Shown here one piece after another: positions 44,658-55,169 of a stretch of 64,000 nt of DNA. Within the stretch, counting starts at the first letter, position 1. Every line of letters begins with the position of its first letter. This DNA is from Akkermansiaceae bacterium (lineage in GTDB: Bacteria; Verrucomicrobiota; Verrucomicrobiia; Verrucomicrobiales; Akkermansiaceae). The stretch spans positions 186,001-250,000 of the forward strand of contig JACKQB010000002.1 in NCBI GenBank assembly GCA_024233115.1, read 5' to 3'. The translations under genes were made by a program, and so were the position numbers. The notes beneath the pieces were generated by a model, which was not told the DNA's origin, searched no databases, and saw only the letters and a program-made list of their open reading frames with translations.

Positions 44658-45758
44658 ATGATGCACGGCCAACTTCTATTGCTCGGTGTTCCGGGAACCA
44701 CCCTCACTCCCGAGGACGCCGCGCTCTACAAATCCATCCAACCAGGTGGCTTTGTTCTATTTGGGCGCAATGTCGAGTCCCCAGCTCAGCTTAGAAAACT
44801 AACCGACGACCTGCGCGGGCTTTGCGATATCACACCGATCATTTCCATCGACCAGGAAGGTGGTCGCGTTTCCCGCACCCGGGAAATAGGAACCGAACCC
44901 CCGTCGGCCCAGGAGCTCCGGGAAAAGGGCGACATGGGGCTGATTGCCCAACACGGCAAACTCACCGCGTTTTTACTCCGTTTGTTAGGATTCAACATGA
45001 ATCTCTGTCCGGTGTTGGATATCTGCTACGATGATGGTGCCGACAATGCGATGCAGGGTCGCTGTTATGGCACGGATGCCCAGGAGGTCATCACCAACGC
45101 GGGAATCTTCAATCGCAACCTCCGCTACTGCAAGGTGCTCTCCAGCGGCAAGCATTTCCCCTCGTGTGGACTCGCAGACACCGACCCCCACCACGCCCTT
45201 CCCCATGTCGACAAAAGTGTGGCCGATATGCTTGCCAGCGACCTGCTACCCTACACCGCCCTGATGCCGGAGCTCGACTCGCTGATGAGCTGCCACGCGC
45301 ACTTTTCTGCCGTAGACCCCGATTCCCCCGGGCTACCCGGCTCATTATCCCGGAATCTGCTGACGCACTTGCTGCGCAACCAGCTTGGCTACGAGGGCGT
45401 GATCATCACCGATGACCTCGATATGGGTGCCATCGTCAATACCTATGGCCGCGGACCGGATGTCAAACTCGCCATCGCCGCAGGCAACGACATGGCCATG
45501 ATCTGTCATCAGGTGGACACTGCCGCTGTCGCCCTGGAACACCTCAAGCAACTGCCGAACCAGACGATAGATGACGCACTGCGCAGGATTGAGAAAATGA
45601 AGAAAAAACTTTCCGGTCCGTTGAAATTCACCCCGGAACTGTGGCACAGCATTGACGCCGACATCATGAAACTCCGCGTCGATGTGTTAGGCCCGGAGCG
45701 GGCGCACCGGAAAACCGATTATTCAGGTGAGAAACGCTCGCCGGTGGAGGGGTATTGA
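44658..45758 (+). CDS. GH3 beta-N-acetylhexosaminidase (NagZ-like)
   Basis: 366 residues with no signal peptide, so cytoplasmic. GH3 fold: PGGFVLFGRNVESPAQL (about 29-45), IISIDQEGGRVSRTR (about 61-75), KHFPSCGLADTDPHHALP (about 164-181) and the nucleophile D in IITDDLDMGAIV (about 250). NagZ removes GlcNAc from recycled muropeptides. The usual KHFPGHG is KHFPSCG here, but the D-x-H of the acid/base loop is kept. It starts 35 bases after argF. Confidence 0.88.
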   Translation: MMHGQLLLLGVPGTTLTPEDAALYKSIQPGGFVLFGRNVESPAQLRKLTDDLRGLCDITPIISIDQEGGRVSRTREIGTEPPSAQELREKGDMGLIAQHGKLTAFLLRLLGFNMNLCPVLDICYDDGADNAMQGRCYGTDAQEVITNAGIFNRNLRYCKVLSSGKHFPSCGLADTDPHHALPHVDKSVADMLASDLLPYTALMPELDSLMSCHAHFSAVDPDSPGLPGSLSRNLLTHLLRNQLGYEGVIITDDLDMGAIVNTYGRGPDVKLAIAAGNDMAMICHQVDTAAVALEHLKQLPNQTIDDALRRIEKMKKKLSGPLKFTPELWHSIDADIMKLRVDVLGPERAHRKTDYSGEKRSPVEGY

Positions 45759-45932
45759 CTAGGGCGACGCCCCCCGGGCTGCCTCGCCAATCATCACTCA
45801 AGTCGATATCCCCATTCCGATTATCAATCCCACGTTTTGCGGAAAATGTGCTAAAGAAAATGCACGCAGCCCATTGTTACCCTGAAATCGAAACCCTCCA
45901 AACTCAGTCGAATCGGTATCCTTCGTTTACCC

Positions 45933-46592
45933 ATGCCGTGGCACAAACCACGGGTGCGGGAAGCCGACGCCGATGCCGTGATCCTGCTACACGGACTCTG
46001 GCGGAGCCTCTGGGCGATGGAGCCGATGGCGAAGTATCTCAACGACCACGGCTATCACACAATCAATGTCCCCTACCCGTCCTTCCGGAAACCGATGGAA
46101 GAACTCACCGGCATTATTCATGATGCCATGACCCTTCATGGTGGCGACCGGAGGATCCACTTTGTCACCCACTCGTTAGGCGGCGTCCTGGCGCGCAGGC
46201 TCTTACGTCTGCTGCCCCCCGGACAGGCGGGTCGGGTGGTCATGCTCGCCCCTCCCCACCAAGGCAGTGAAATCATCGATTGGGTAGCCCAGTTCAAACC
46301 CCTCGCGATGAGCCTCGGGCCGGCCGGCATGCAACTGGGCAGCGGCAAGATCGACGCCCCCGCCTTGCCTGAAGCCGTCGACTCAGCGGTGATCATGGGC
46401 ACACAAAGCGCCATTCCGTTTTTCCGCAAACTTCTCGACCAGGAAAACGATGGCATCGTCTCCGTTGAGCGGGGAAAAATCGACGGCATGAAGGAGTTCC
46501 AGGTCCTGGATGCCGACCACACCTTTATCGCATCCGATCCCCGCGTGATGGAAATGACCCTGAAATTTCTTCGGGATGGCAAAACCGTTTGA
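45933..46592 (+). CDS. alpha/beta-hydrolase, lipase-like
   Basis: 219 residues. Oxyanion motif HGLWRSLWAMEP (about 20), nucleophile elbow THSLGGVLARRLL (about 79-91, catalytic Ser), a probable acid in NDGIVS (about 176) and His in LDADHTFIA (about 198). It resembles triacylglycerol-lipase/PGAP1-like hydrolases acting on small esters or lipids. Two upstream ATGs near 45858 were rejected because the hydrolase fold begins only at residue 15 of the chosen frame. Confidence 0.82.
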   Translation: MPWHKPRVREADADAVILLHGLWRSLWAMEPMAKYLNDHGYHTINVPYPSFRKPMEELTGIIHDAMTLHGGDRRIHFVTHSLGGVLARRLLRLLPPGQAGRVVMLAPPHQGSEIIDWVAQFKPLAMSLGPAGMQLGSGKIDAPALPEAVDSAVIMGTQSAIPFFRKLLDQENDGIVSVERGKIDGMKEFQVLDADHTFIASDPRVMEMTLKFLRDGKTV

Positions 46593-46669
46593 GCCTGTAC
46601 CGATAAATTTTTCTCTACCAGAGTATAATTCTGTTCATTCTGTAAATTCTGTCTAAAACACCCCCGCAC

Positions 46670-48340
46670 ATGAGTAAGGACAATAAGACAGACTTTATCC
46701 GTGAGATTATCGCCAAGGATCTGGCGAGCGGGAAACATGACACTGTCATCACCCGGTTCCCGCCGGAGCCGAATGGTTACCTGCATATTGGACACGCCAA
46801 AGCCATCTGCATCAGCTTCGGTATTGCGCAGGAAAATGCCGCCGTGGGCGCGCGCTGCCATCTTCGTTTTGACGACACCAACCCGGAAAAAGAGGAAAGC
46901 GAATATGTCGAAAGCATTAAAACCGACGTCCAGTGGCTTGGCTTCGACTGGGGTGATCACCTGTATTTCGCAAGCAACTACTTTGATTTTTTCTACGACT
47001 GCGCCAAGCACCTGATCAATGAGGGGCTGGCTTACGTCGATGAACAGTCGCCTGAAGAGATCAAAAGGAACCGAGGCGACGTCGTTACCCCCGGGACCCC
47101 CTCCCCGTTCCGTGACCGCCCCACCGGAGAAAGCCTGGATCTTTTTGCCCGCATGAAAGCCGGCGAGTTCAAAGACGGCTCGATGGTGCTACGTGCCAAG
47201 ATCGACCTCACATCATCGAACATGAACATGCGCGATCCCGTGATTTACCGGATCGTGCACTCGACGCACCACAACACGGGAGACGACTGGTGTGTCTACC
47301 CGATGTATGACTTCGCCCACCCGCTGGAGGATGCACTGGAGCGTATCACGCACTCGCTTTGCAGCTTGGAGTTTGAAAACCACCGACCACTTTACGATTG
47401 GTTTATTGCACACTGTCCAGTACCGGCCGTGCCGCGCCAGATCGAGTTTTCCCGCCTGAACCTGAGCTACACGGTGATGAGTAAGCGCAAGCTCCTGCAG
47501 CTCGTCGAGGAAGGCCGCGTGAGTGGCTGGGATGACCCTCGCCTGCCTACCATCTCAGGTATGCGCCGTCGTGGTTACCCACCAGCTGCCATACGTAACT
47601 TCTGCCACCGTTGTGGTGTCACCAAGGTGAACAGCGTGACCGACATGGCCATTCTGGAATCCGAGATACGTGACGAGCTGAACCGCACCGCCGAACGCCG
47701 GATGGCCGTGCTTGACCCGCTCAAGGTCGTCATCACCAACTGGCCAAACGCCGACCACGTCGAGCTGGTCCAAGTACCTAACAACCCTGCCGACAAAACC
47801 TCCGGCATGCGCGAAGTGACACTCGGAAAGGAACTCTGGATCGAACGTGACGACTTTATGGAGGAGCCTCCTAACCAATTTTTCCGCCTCGGGCCTGGCC
47901 GGTCAGCCCGGCTTCGCGGTGGCTACATCATCACCTGCACGGGTTTTGAGAAAGACGATGCCGGCGAAGTGTCAGAGATCCACTGTGAGTTTATCCCAGA
48001 TACCATTGGCAAGGATGCGCCTGAAGGCATCCAATGCCGCGCGGCGATCCACTGGGTCGATGCCGCGACTGCCGTCGATGCAGAAGTGCGACTCTATGAC
48101 CGGCTGTTTTCGGAAGAAAACCCTGACGCAGCCGAAGGAGGGTTCCTCAGCTGCCTCAACGAAGACTCACTTACCGTGGTCCCCAATGCCAAGCTTGAGT
48201 CATCACTTGCTGAAGTCAAATCCGGGGTGACCTACCAGTTTGAACGCGTCGGCTACTTCTGCACGGATATTATCGATCACGTTGCGGGTGGGAACATCGT
48301 CTTCAACCGGACGGTGGCACTGAGGGACTCCTGGAAGTAG
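46670..48340 (+). CDS. glnS: glutaminyl-tRNA synthetase
   Basis: 556 residues. Class-I synthetase: PPEPNGYLHIGHAKAI (HIGH motif, about 31-46), FDDTNPEKEESEYVESI, and VMSKRKLLQLV as the KMSKS loop (about 268). The C-terminal anticodon-binding beta barrels follow (VVITNWPNADHVELVQVPNN). It charges tRNA-Gln directly. It is convergent with ftsK; a gcggttgcaaaccgc hairpin lies between them. Confidence 0.97.
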   Translation: MSKDNKTDFIREIIAKDLASGKHDTVITRFPPEPNGYLHIGHAKAICISFGIAQENAAVGARCHLRFDDTNPEKEESEYVESIKTDVQWLGFDWGDHLYFASNYFDFFYDCAKHLINEGLAYVDEQSPEEIKRNRGDVVTPGTPSPFRDRPTGESLDLFARMKAGEFKDGSMVLRAKIDLTSSNMNMRDPVIYRIVHSTHHNTGDDWCVYPMYDFAHPLEDALERITHSLCSLEFENHRPLYDWFIAHCPVPAVPRQIEFSRLNLSYTVMSKRKLLQLVEEGRVSGWDDPRLPTISGMRRRGYPPAAIRNFCHRCGVTKVNSVTDMAILESEIRDELNRTAERRMAVLDPLKVVITNWPNADHVELVQVPNNPADKTSGMREVTLGKELWIERDDFMEEPPNQFFRLGPGRSARLRGGYIITCTGFEKDDAGEVSEIHCEFIPDTIGKDAPEGIQCRAAIHWVDAATAVDAEVRLYDRLFSEENPDAAEGGFLSCLNEDSLTVVPNAKLESSLAEVKSGVTYQFERVGYFCTDIIDHVAGGNIVFNRTVALRDSWK

Positions 48341-48415
48341 CAGCGTGACGGCGCTTTGCAACCCCCTCCTTTGTCATTCCGGAGTGTAGGCTAGGCGGTT
48401 GCAAACCGCCGCCAG

Positions 48416-50938
48416 TCACGCCTCATCCTGTCCGACGTTGATCAGGATCTCGCGGGGCTTGGCTCCTTCACCCGGGCCGATGATACCGCGTTGTTCGAGG
48501 ATATCCATCATGCGGGCGGCACGGGTGTAGCCGAGCCTCAGCCGGCGCTGGAGAAGTGATGTACTGGCCTTCTTTTCCTGTCGGATCACCTCCAGACATT
48601 TCTGGACGATTTCCTCGTCGGCGTCAGAGACTTCCTCCTCTTCATCGGCACCACCACTTTCGATGTGTTCCTGCACGGAGCTTTCGAATTTTTGTTCCAC
48701 CTGGTTTGAGCAGAACTTCACAAGGTCCTCGACTTCTTGATCGGAAATAAAGGCACCCTGCGCACGTTCCAATTTGGCGGAGCCGGGTGCGAGGTAGAGC
48801 ATGTCCCCCTTGCCAACGAGCTTGTCGGCCCCCTTGGTATCGAGGATCACGCGGGAGTCGAGACCGCTGGAGACCTGGAAGGCAATACGGCTCGGGATGT
48901 TTGCCTTGATGATCCCTGTCACGACATCGGCGCGTGGTGTTTGGGTAGCGACAATCAGATGGATACCGGCGGCGCGGGCTTTCTGGGCGATGCGGGCGAT
49001 GTTCATCTCCATGTCGGCTGGAGCGGTTTGCATCAGGTCGGCAAGCTCGTCGATGATCACCACGATGTAGGGAATGCGGTCGGGGATGGCTTCCTCTTCA
49101 TCGTCGTCATCCGAGCCGTCCAAGGCCGGTGGCCCGAGTTCACCATCGGTGAGTGCCTTGGCAATGGACTCGATGTGCTCGGCGTCGTAGCTCTCCTCTT
49201 CTTCCTCTTCCTGGTTTTCCGATTCGGGATCGGGCTCTTCTTTTTTAGGCAGTTCCCTGCTGTTGAAACCATCGAAGTTACGCACACCACACTCGGCAAA
49301 AATGCGGTAGCGTCGTTCCATTTCGTTGACGACCCAGCGCAATGCCGCGATGACCTTGTTAGGATCGGTCACCACCGGCACGGCTAGGTGGGGCAGTGAA
49401 TTATACATCTGCATTTCCACCACCTTGGGGTCGACCATGATAAAGCGCAGCTCGTTCGGGCTGAACTTGAACAGGATACTGGAAATGATCGAGTTGATAC
49501 ACACTGACTTACCGGAGCCGGTGGCACCCGCCACCAACAAGTGCGGCATGGCAGCGAGATCGCCGATGACCGTGTTGCCGTAGACATCTTTTCCGAGTGC
49601 GAGTGGAATTTTCTTCTTGGCACTCACGAAAGCCGGGTCCTGAAGAAGTTCGTGCAGTGGCACGGCGACTTTTTCATTGTTAGCGATCTCAATACCCACG
49701 GTGTCGGAGCCAGGCACGGGGGCCAGGATGTTGATACGTTCTGCTTTGGTGGCACGCGCAAGATCAGCTTCGAGCTGGGTGATCCGGCTGACACGAAGCC
49801 CCATACTTGGATAAACCTCGTAGCGGGTAATGGTTGGTCCACGGGTAATGTTTCCGGCCGTTACCTCCACCCCAAATGCCTTGAGGGTATCGATGATGGT
49901 TTTTTGGACAGCCACCAGTTCACTTTTATCGGCCTCGACATCGGGCTCCTCGTGCTCAGGGATATTGAGCAGATCAAAGCCGGGGAGTTCATAGTTTTCA
50001 TACTCATCCGTGCTAAGCCCTGTGTGGTCGAGTTTCTTTTTGCCAAAAGGTTTGGCCCCCAGGTCCGCAGACCGTTTGCGGGCCCGCGAGGCATCAACGA
50101 TCTGAGGTTCGGGAACTTCCCTGAGTGGAAGTTCCGCCTGAGGGCTGTTGTCCTCTTCCTGTTTGGAATGGGATGCCGTCTTGTTCCGGCCCGCAGCCGG
50201 GGAGGCCGATGGAGAAGCAGCAGCTTCTCCGCCTTTGCCAGTGGCAAACCGATTGTCACGCTTCATGCGAAGTTGCTCCAAGGCTGAAGCTTTTTCAGCG
50301 GCATCAAGCTTTCGCTGTTTGCGCCCCTGCCACCAGTAGAGGGCATGCCGGAACAATCCACGGGTAAACTCGATCGGGTGCAGTCCCGTCAGCAAAATCA
50401 GGCTGACCACATAGACACAGAGGAGAACAAGGATAGCACCAGGTTTGTTTAACAGCGCTTCGAGGAGCTTGGTACCGACACCATAACCTATCCACCCGCC
50501 TGGCCCCTTGACATGGAAGTCACTCACCCAGCCCTGAAAGAGCACGGTGGATTCCAGATCGTGAAACATCCAGCCTTGGACGGCCAGAAGAGCTGATGCA
50601 CTGAAGAGGAACACCGCACATCCCAGCCATGTGCGCCAAGAAGCCCTGGCATCGAATAGTAACTTGGAAACACCCATCCACAGGAGGACCAAAGGTAACA
50701 AATGCGCGGCCACCCCCAGTATTTGAAAGCCCAAAAAACCCAGATAGACCCCTACCACGCCGATCCAGTTTTCCACCCCCTGCCTTTCGGCCTGCGTATT
50801 CATATCGGCGGGGGAATACGACACGAGTGCAAGAAATAGCAGCAGCCCCAGTGCACAGAGCAGAATCCCCAACACCTCGTTCGGCCAGGGTTTGCGATCC
50901 TTTGGGGAATTTCTCAGTTTGTTGCGGGGGGCTGCCAT
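48416..50938 (-). CDS. ftsK: DNA translocase FtsK
   Basis: About 840 residues from the ATG at 50938; a longer start at 51001 adds an unlikely tail. Four N-terminal membrane helices (about 20-190), a charged linker, then the RecA-like motor: VAGATGSGKSVCINSII (Walker A, about 494), VVIIDELADLMQTAP (Walker B), VATQTPRADVVTGIIKANIP, and a C-terminal winged-helix gamma domain (TSLLQRRLRLGYTRAARMMD) that reads KOPS sequences. It pumps and decatenates chromosomes at division. An acidic insert of about 50 residues (rich in E and D) lies just before Walker B. Confidence 0.97.
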   Translation of the reverse strand: MAAPRNKLRNSPKDRKPWPNEVLGILLCALGLLLFLALVSYSPADMNTQAERQGVENWIGVVGVYLGFLGFQILGVAAHLLPLVLLWMGVSKLLFDARASWRTWLGCAVFLFSASALLAVQGWMFHDLESTVLFQGWVSDFHVKGPGGWIGYGVGTKLLEALLNKPGAILVLLCVYVVSLILLTGLHPIEFTRGLFRHALYWWQGRKQRKLDAAEKASALEQLRMKRDNRFATGKGGEAAASPSASPAAGRNKTASHSKQEEDNSPQAELPLREVPEPQIVDASRARKRSADLGAKPFGKKKLDHTGLSTDEYENYELPGFDLLNIPEHEEPDVEADKSELVAVQKTIIDTLKAFGVEVTAGNITRGPTITRYEVYPSMGLRVSRITQLEADLARATKAERINILAPVPGSDTVGIEIANNEKVAVPLHELLQDPAFVSAKKKIPLALGKDVYGNTVIGDLAAMPHLLVAGATGSGKSVCINSIISSILFKFSPNELRFIMVDPKVVEMQMYNSLPHLAVPVVTDPNKVIAALRWVVNEMERRYRIFAECGVRNFDGFNSRELPKKEEPDPESENQEEEEEESYDAEHIESIAKALTDGELGPPALDGSDDDDEEEAIPDRIPYIVVIIDELADLMQTAPADMEMNIARIAQKARAAGIHLIVATQTPRADVVTGIIKANIPSRIAFQVSSGLDSRVILDTKGADKLVGKGDMLYLAPGSAKLERAQGAFISDQEVEDLVKFCSNQVEQKFESSVQEHIESGGADEEEEVSDADEEIVQKCLEVIRQEKKASTSLLQRRLRLGYTRAARMMDILEQRGIIGPGEGAKPREILINVGQDEA

Positions 50939-51143
50939 TGGAAAATCGTGCGACAACGTCGCGATGGGGTGAAATGACGGATATGACCTGGATACAATCA
51001 CCCCGGACAGGCTCCGTCGTTCCGATTGTCAGAGCATCCCCTACCTAAAGGGCTCTGGCAAGAGAAATTCCACGATTTTGACAGTCAGGAAAGGTTAATC
51101 AATTTGGGGTTTGGGTTCCGTTGTTTTGAAGGTAGACAAGGGG

Positions 51144-51920
51144 ATGCGATTATTATTGGTCTTCCTCAAAGAGCCTGTTGCCGGTGAAGTCAAAACCCGC
51201 CTGGCCGCTGATGTGGGGCATGATGATGCCACCAGATACTACAAGGCACTAGTCGAAGTGCTGCTTAGGCAGCTGCAGGGGCTCCATGATTGCCGGATCA
51301 GGTTTTGCTACACGCCTGACGATGCTGACGATGCGGTCCGTTTCTGGCTGCTGCCGGCCATGCGGGCTACTTCGTCCGCCACCGATGGACTCTACCTGGC
51401 ACCTTCTTCGATGGCGGTAGACACCCTGACACAAGAAGTGGATTTCCGTCCCCAGGGGGCCGGCAACCTGGGTGAACGGCTCCATCGCGCTTTCGGAGAG
51501 GGCTTTGCCAATGGTTTCAGCGAAATATCGGTTATTGGATCCGATTGCCCTGAGTGTGGCGCACGCTGGATCAATGCGGCCTTTTCCCGTTTAGCCTCGG
51601 CATCAGGACGTGATGTCATCATCGGCCCGAGCAACGACGGCGGATACTACCTGCTGGCCCTCAAGGCTCCTGCCCCCGGACTTTTCAGAAACATCCCGTG
51701 GAGCAGTAAGGATGTTTTCGACGCAACATCAGACGCTGCCGTGGCATCCGGTCTCAGCCTTGAAACACTCCCCATGCTGTCTGACGTCGATGACCTCACC
51801 GACTGGAACCGCATCCTTGCCGGACCACTGGGGGCGGCATTGAAAAAAGCACTCGGTGAACCGCTCGACGAGACCTTGCCTGCTTGTCCACAGGGCTCAG
51901 ATGGCCATTTTGAGCATTAA
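51144..51920 (+). CDS. DUF2064/TIGR04282-family glycosyltransferase-like protein
   Basis: 258 residues from the ATG at 51144. Family blocks: FLKEPVAGEVKTRLAADVG (about 6-24), QGAGNLGERLHRAFGEGF (about 107), ISVIGSDCPECGARWI (about 128) and GPSNDGGYYLLALKAP (about 163). The fold is GT-A (nucleotide-sugar). Members are associated with arsenosugar or similar pathways, but no ars genes are nearby, so the substrate is open. Confidence 0.85.
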   Translation: MRLLLVFLKEPVAGEVKTRLAADVGHDDATRYYKALVEVLLRQLQGLHDCRIRFCYTPDDADDAVRFWLLPAMRATSSATDGLYLAPSSMAVDTLTQEVDFRPQGAGNLGERLHRAFGEGFANGFSEISVIGSDCPECGARWINAAFSRLASASGRDVIIGPSNDGGYYLLALKAPAPGLFRNIPWSSKDVFDATSDAAVASGLSLETLPMLSDVDDLTDWNRILAGPLGAALKKALGEPLDETLPACPQGSDGHFEH

Positions 51921-51967
51921 TTCTGAATGAAACACCCGCTCTCTTACGTTTACTCCGGAGTCATCTT

Positions 51968-54900
51968 ATGCAGCCCATTTTCATCATCACCATCCTTCTC
52001 TGCACCCTTGTCGTCTCCTGTTCTAAAAAGACCGACGTTGCGCAGCACAATTCAGATCCAAAACAAGCGCAGACATTGAGCCCCGAGAAGGCATCCTCTC
52101 TGTCATTGCCGGACCAGGTGACGTTCAATGCCCATATCCGCCCGATTTTTTCCGACAAATGTTTCTCCTGCCATGGCTTCGACCAGAAAAAGCGTGAGGC
52201 CGACCTCCGCCTTGATACCCCCGAAGGTGCCTACGCCAAGCTGAAGGAGTCTGATGGCAGGGCCATCGTGCCGGGCAAACCTGATCAGAGCGATGTCTGG
52301 AAACGTATTGTCACGAATGACCCCGAGACCCTTATGCCCCCTGAGGATTTTCATAAACCGATCACCCAGCACGAGCGCGGACTGATCAGACGCTGGATCG
52401 AACAAGGTGCCGAGTATGAAAAACATTGGGCATACCGTCCCATCAAAAACCCACCCGTCCCGGGGGATCTGAAACATCAGGACAAGGTCGCCAATGCCAT
52501 CGATGCCTTTGTGATCAACCGTTTGGAAAAAGAGAATCTTTCCCCGTCGGACACCGCGGATAAACGCACCTTGTTGCGCCGTCTTGCACTTGACCTGACG
52601 GGCTTGCCCCCTACTCCTGAAGAACTCGCTGTATTCCTCGCCGACACCTCTCCCGATGCCTACGAAAAGCAGGTCGACCGCCTGTTAGCGTCACCCCACT
52701 ACGGTGAGCGGATGGCGGTGACCTGGCTGGACGTGGCACGCTACGCCGACACCGTCGGTTTCCACGGCGATCAAAACCAGCACATATTCCCCTACCGCGA
52801 TTACGTCATCGACGCGTTTAATCAAAACATGCCCTTCGATCAGTTCACCATCGAACAACTTGCTGGGGATCTGCTGGACAATCCCACTCCGGAGCAACGG
52901 ATCGCGACCGGATTTATCCGCCTCTCTCAAATGACCCGTGAAGGTGGGGCGCAGCCTCTGGAATACCTCGCCAAGTATGCCAGTGACCGGGTCCGGGCGG
53001 TTGGCGCCGCATGGCTTGGCCAGACCACCGGATGCGCCGAGTGCCATGATCATAAATTCGACCCCATCACCGCCAAAGACTTCTATTCCCTGAGTGCCTT
53101 CTTCAAGGACGTCAAGCAGTGGGGGGTATACAGTCATTACCAATACACCCCCAACCGGGATTTGGTCGGGTTTAATAACGACTCCCCCTTCCCTCCCGAA
53201 ATATTGGTCCAAAGCCCGTCACTCCTCCGGAGACTCCAGGCCCTCAGGGCGGAGGCGCATCGTACCAATGCTGCTCTCGCAAAAACAACACCCCAATGGG
53301 AGCAGGCGACGATTGATTACCTCACCCATCACCCGACAGGTTGGGCAACGGCGACACCCCTGGAAGCCAGCAGTAGCAAAAACACCAACTGCCAGATCAA
53401 AGCCGATGGCACGGTCATCTTCTCCGGCGCACCTCAAAAAGGCGATGTCATCACGCTGAAACTCAAACCCGATGCCGCACTATTCACAGCTATCCGGTTA
53501 GAGATCCTTCCAGACGCCAGCCATGGCGGAATGATCGGTCGATCCAAGGATGGCAACTTCGCCATGACCCGGCCTGAGTTTTATCTGATGGTCACGACAC
53601 CGGACAAACCCGAACCAGTCAGTGTGCCCATTCCGGTAACATGGGCCCAGGCTGATCATTTCCAGGCCGAGCAATACCGCAGCGGCTACACTCCGGTCGG
53701 GTTCCCCAAAACCTGGCGACCAGGAAACCAGCGATGGAGTCTGCCCAATGATTTCCAAAAAAGAACACACACCGCCATTTTCATTCTCGAACTGCCAGTC
53801 GGCACCGCTCCAGATAATCACATCAAGGTAACGTTGAATAGCGCAGACGTGGGAGCCGTGCGTATTTCCACCACCCGCTTCGGCGAACCCGTGGCAGGAC
53901 AGCCAGCCGTCACACCCGACCTCCTGCAAGCGCTCAAAACCCCAGCAGCCAAACGCAGCACCGCGCAGCACACGCTGATCAATGGCACCTGGGCCCTGGC
54001 GAATCTATCAGACAAAAACCTCGACCCCAGCTGGCCTGTCATCCAGAAATCAATTCGCGAATGCCGCAGCGGTATCGCCAAATCATTGATTGCCCTGACA
54101 ATACCGGAAAAAGAAACACCCGTGACCCGCATCTTACCACGGGGCGATTGGCAGAATAACACAGGTGAAATCGTCGAGCCCGCCGTGCTTCATTTCCTCC
54201 CCCAGCCGGATGCCACCGGCAAACGAAAACTCACCCGACTGGATCTGGCAAAGTGGCTGGTGTCTGAAAAAAACCCGCTGACAGCACGCCATGTGATGAA
54301 CCGCTATTGGAAACAATTCTTTGGCAACGGTATCTCCAACGTTCTCGACGACCTCGGCTCACAAGGTGAATGGCCGAGCCATCCTGAATTGCTCGACTGG
54401 CTGGCACATGAGTTCCGCACCAGTAACTGGGACACCAAACACATGATTAAGCTGATGGTGATGTCGAACACCTACCGCCAGCAATCGGGCAACCGCAAAG
54501 ACCTCAAGGATATCGATCCCTACAATCGCCTGCTCGCAGGACAATCCCCGCGCCGCCTTGACGCCGAGTTTATCCGCGACAACGCCCTGTCCATTTCCGG
54601 TCTTATCCGGGCTGACTACGCAGGGGGGCCGAGTGTTTTCCCCTATCAACCAGCGGGCTACTACGCCCCCCTTCAGTTCCCTAACAGAAAATATGAAGTC
54701 AGTCAAAATGGAGACCAATACCGTCGGGGCATCTACATGCATTGGCAGCGGACCTTCCTCCATCCGATGCTCGCCAATTTCGATGCTCCATCCCGTGAAG
54801 AATGCACTGCCGACCGCTTACAGTCGAACAGCCCCCTACAAGCACTCACCCTGCTAAACGACCCGGCGGCAGTGGAAATGGCTAAGGCGTTCGCCATCCA

Positions 54901-55168
54901 TACCGTCACCCGGAATGCAAGCCATGAGGCGCGCATCCAATCAGCGTGGCTAAGATGCCTGTCACGGCCACCGAGAACCGACGAGACAACGTCGATCCAA
55001 AGCTTTTACCAGCAACAACTTGAGCACTACCAAGGCTCACCGGAGGACACCCGGGCACTCCTGGCCCAGGCGGCCCCACCCAAGGACTGCTCCGCCGCTG
55101 AACTTGCGGCCTGGACCCAGGTCTGCCGGGTTCTCCTCAACCTGCACGAAACCATCACCCGTTACTAA
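51968..55168 (+). CDS. PSCyt1-DUF1549-DUF1553 lipoprotein (PSD1 family)
   Basis: 1066 residues with a lipoprotein signal (MQPIFIITILLCTLVVSC, Cys at 18). Order: PSCyt1 cytochrome-like domain with CFSCH (about 62), DUF1549 (about 165-370, GERMAVTWLDVARYADT and a second haem-like GCAECHDHKFDP near 357), a concanavalin-like middle region, and DUF1553 (about 760-1010, LDLAKWLVSEKNPLTARHVM). Proteins of this type pair with DUF1501 in Planctomycetes and Verrucomicrobia and are thought to act in the periplasm, often near sulfatases. DUF1501 starts 1 base after the stop. Confidence 0.93.
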   Translation: MQPIFIITILLCTLVVSCSKKTDVAQHNSDPKQAQTLSPEKASSLSLPDQVTFNAHIRPIFSDKCFSCHGFDQKKREADLRLDTPEGAYAKLKESDGRAIVPGKPDQSDVWKRIVTNDPETLMPPEDFHKPITQHERGLIRRWIEQGAEYEKHWAYRPIKNPPVPGDLKHQDKVANAIDAFVINRLEKENLSPSDTADKRTLLRRLALDLTGLPPTPEELAVFLADTSPDAYEKQVDRLLASPHYGERMAVTWLDVARYADTVGFHGDQNQHIFPYRDYVIDAFNQNMPFDQFTIEQLAGDLLDNPTPEQRIATGFIRLSQMTREGGAQPLEYLAKYASDRVRAVGAAWLGQTTGCAECHDHKFDPITAKDFYSLSAFFKDVKQWGVYSHYQYTPNRDLVGFNNDSPFPPEILVQSPSLLRRLQALRAEAHRTNAALAKTTPQWEQATIDYLTHHPTGWATATPLEASSSKNTNCQIKADGTVIFSGAPQKGDVITLKLKPDAALFTAIRLEILPDASHGGMIGRSKDGNFAMTRPEFYLMVTTPDKPEPVSVPIPVTWAQADHFQAEQYRSGYTPVGFPKTWRPGNQRWSLPNDFQKRTHTAIFILELPVGTAPDNHIKVTLNSADVGAVRISTTRFGEPVAGQPAVTPDLLQALKTPAAKRSTAQHTLINGTWALANLSDKNLDPSWPVIQKSIRECRSGIAKSLIALTIPEKETPVTRILPRGDWQNNTGEIVEPAVLHFLPQPDATGKRKLTRLDLAKWLVSEKNPLTARHVMNRYWKQFFGNGISNVLDDLGSQGEWPSHPELLDWLAHEFRTSNWDTKHMIKLMVMSNTYRQQSGNRKDLKDIDPYNRLLAGQSPRRLDAEFIRDNALSISGLIRADYAGGPSVFPYQPAGYYAPLQFPNRKYEVSQNGDQYRRGIYMHWQRTFLHPMLANFDAPSREECTADRLQSNSPLQALTLLNDPAAVEMAKAFAIHTVTRNASHEARIQSAWLRCLSRPPRTDETTSIQSFYQQQLEHYQGSPEDTRALLAQAAPPKDCSAAELAAWTQVCRVLLNLHETITRY

Positions 55169-55169
55169 C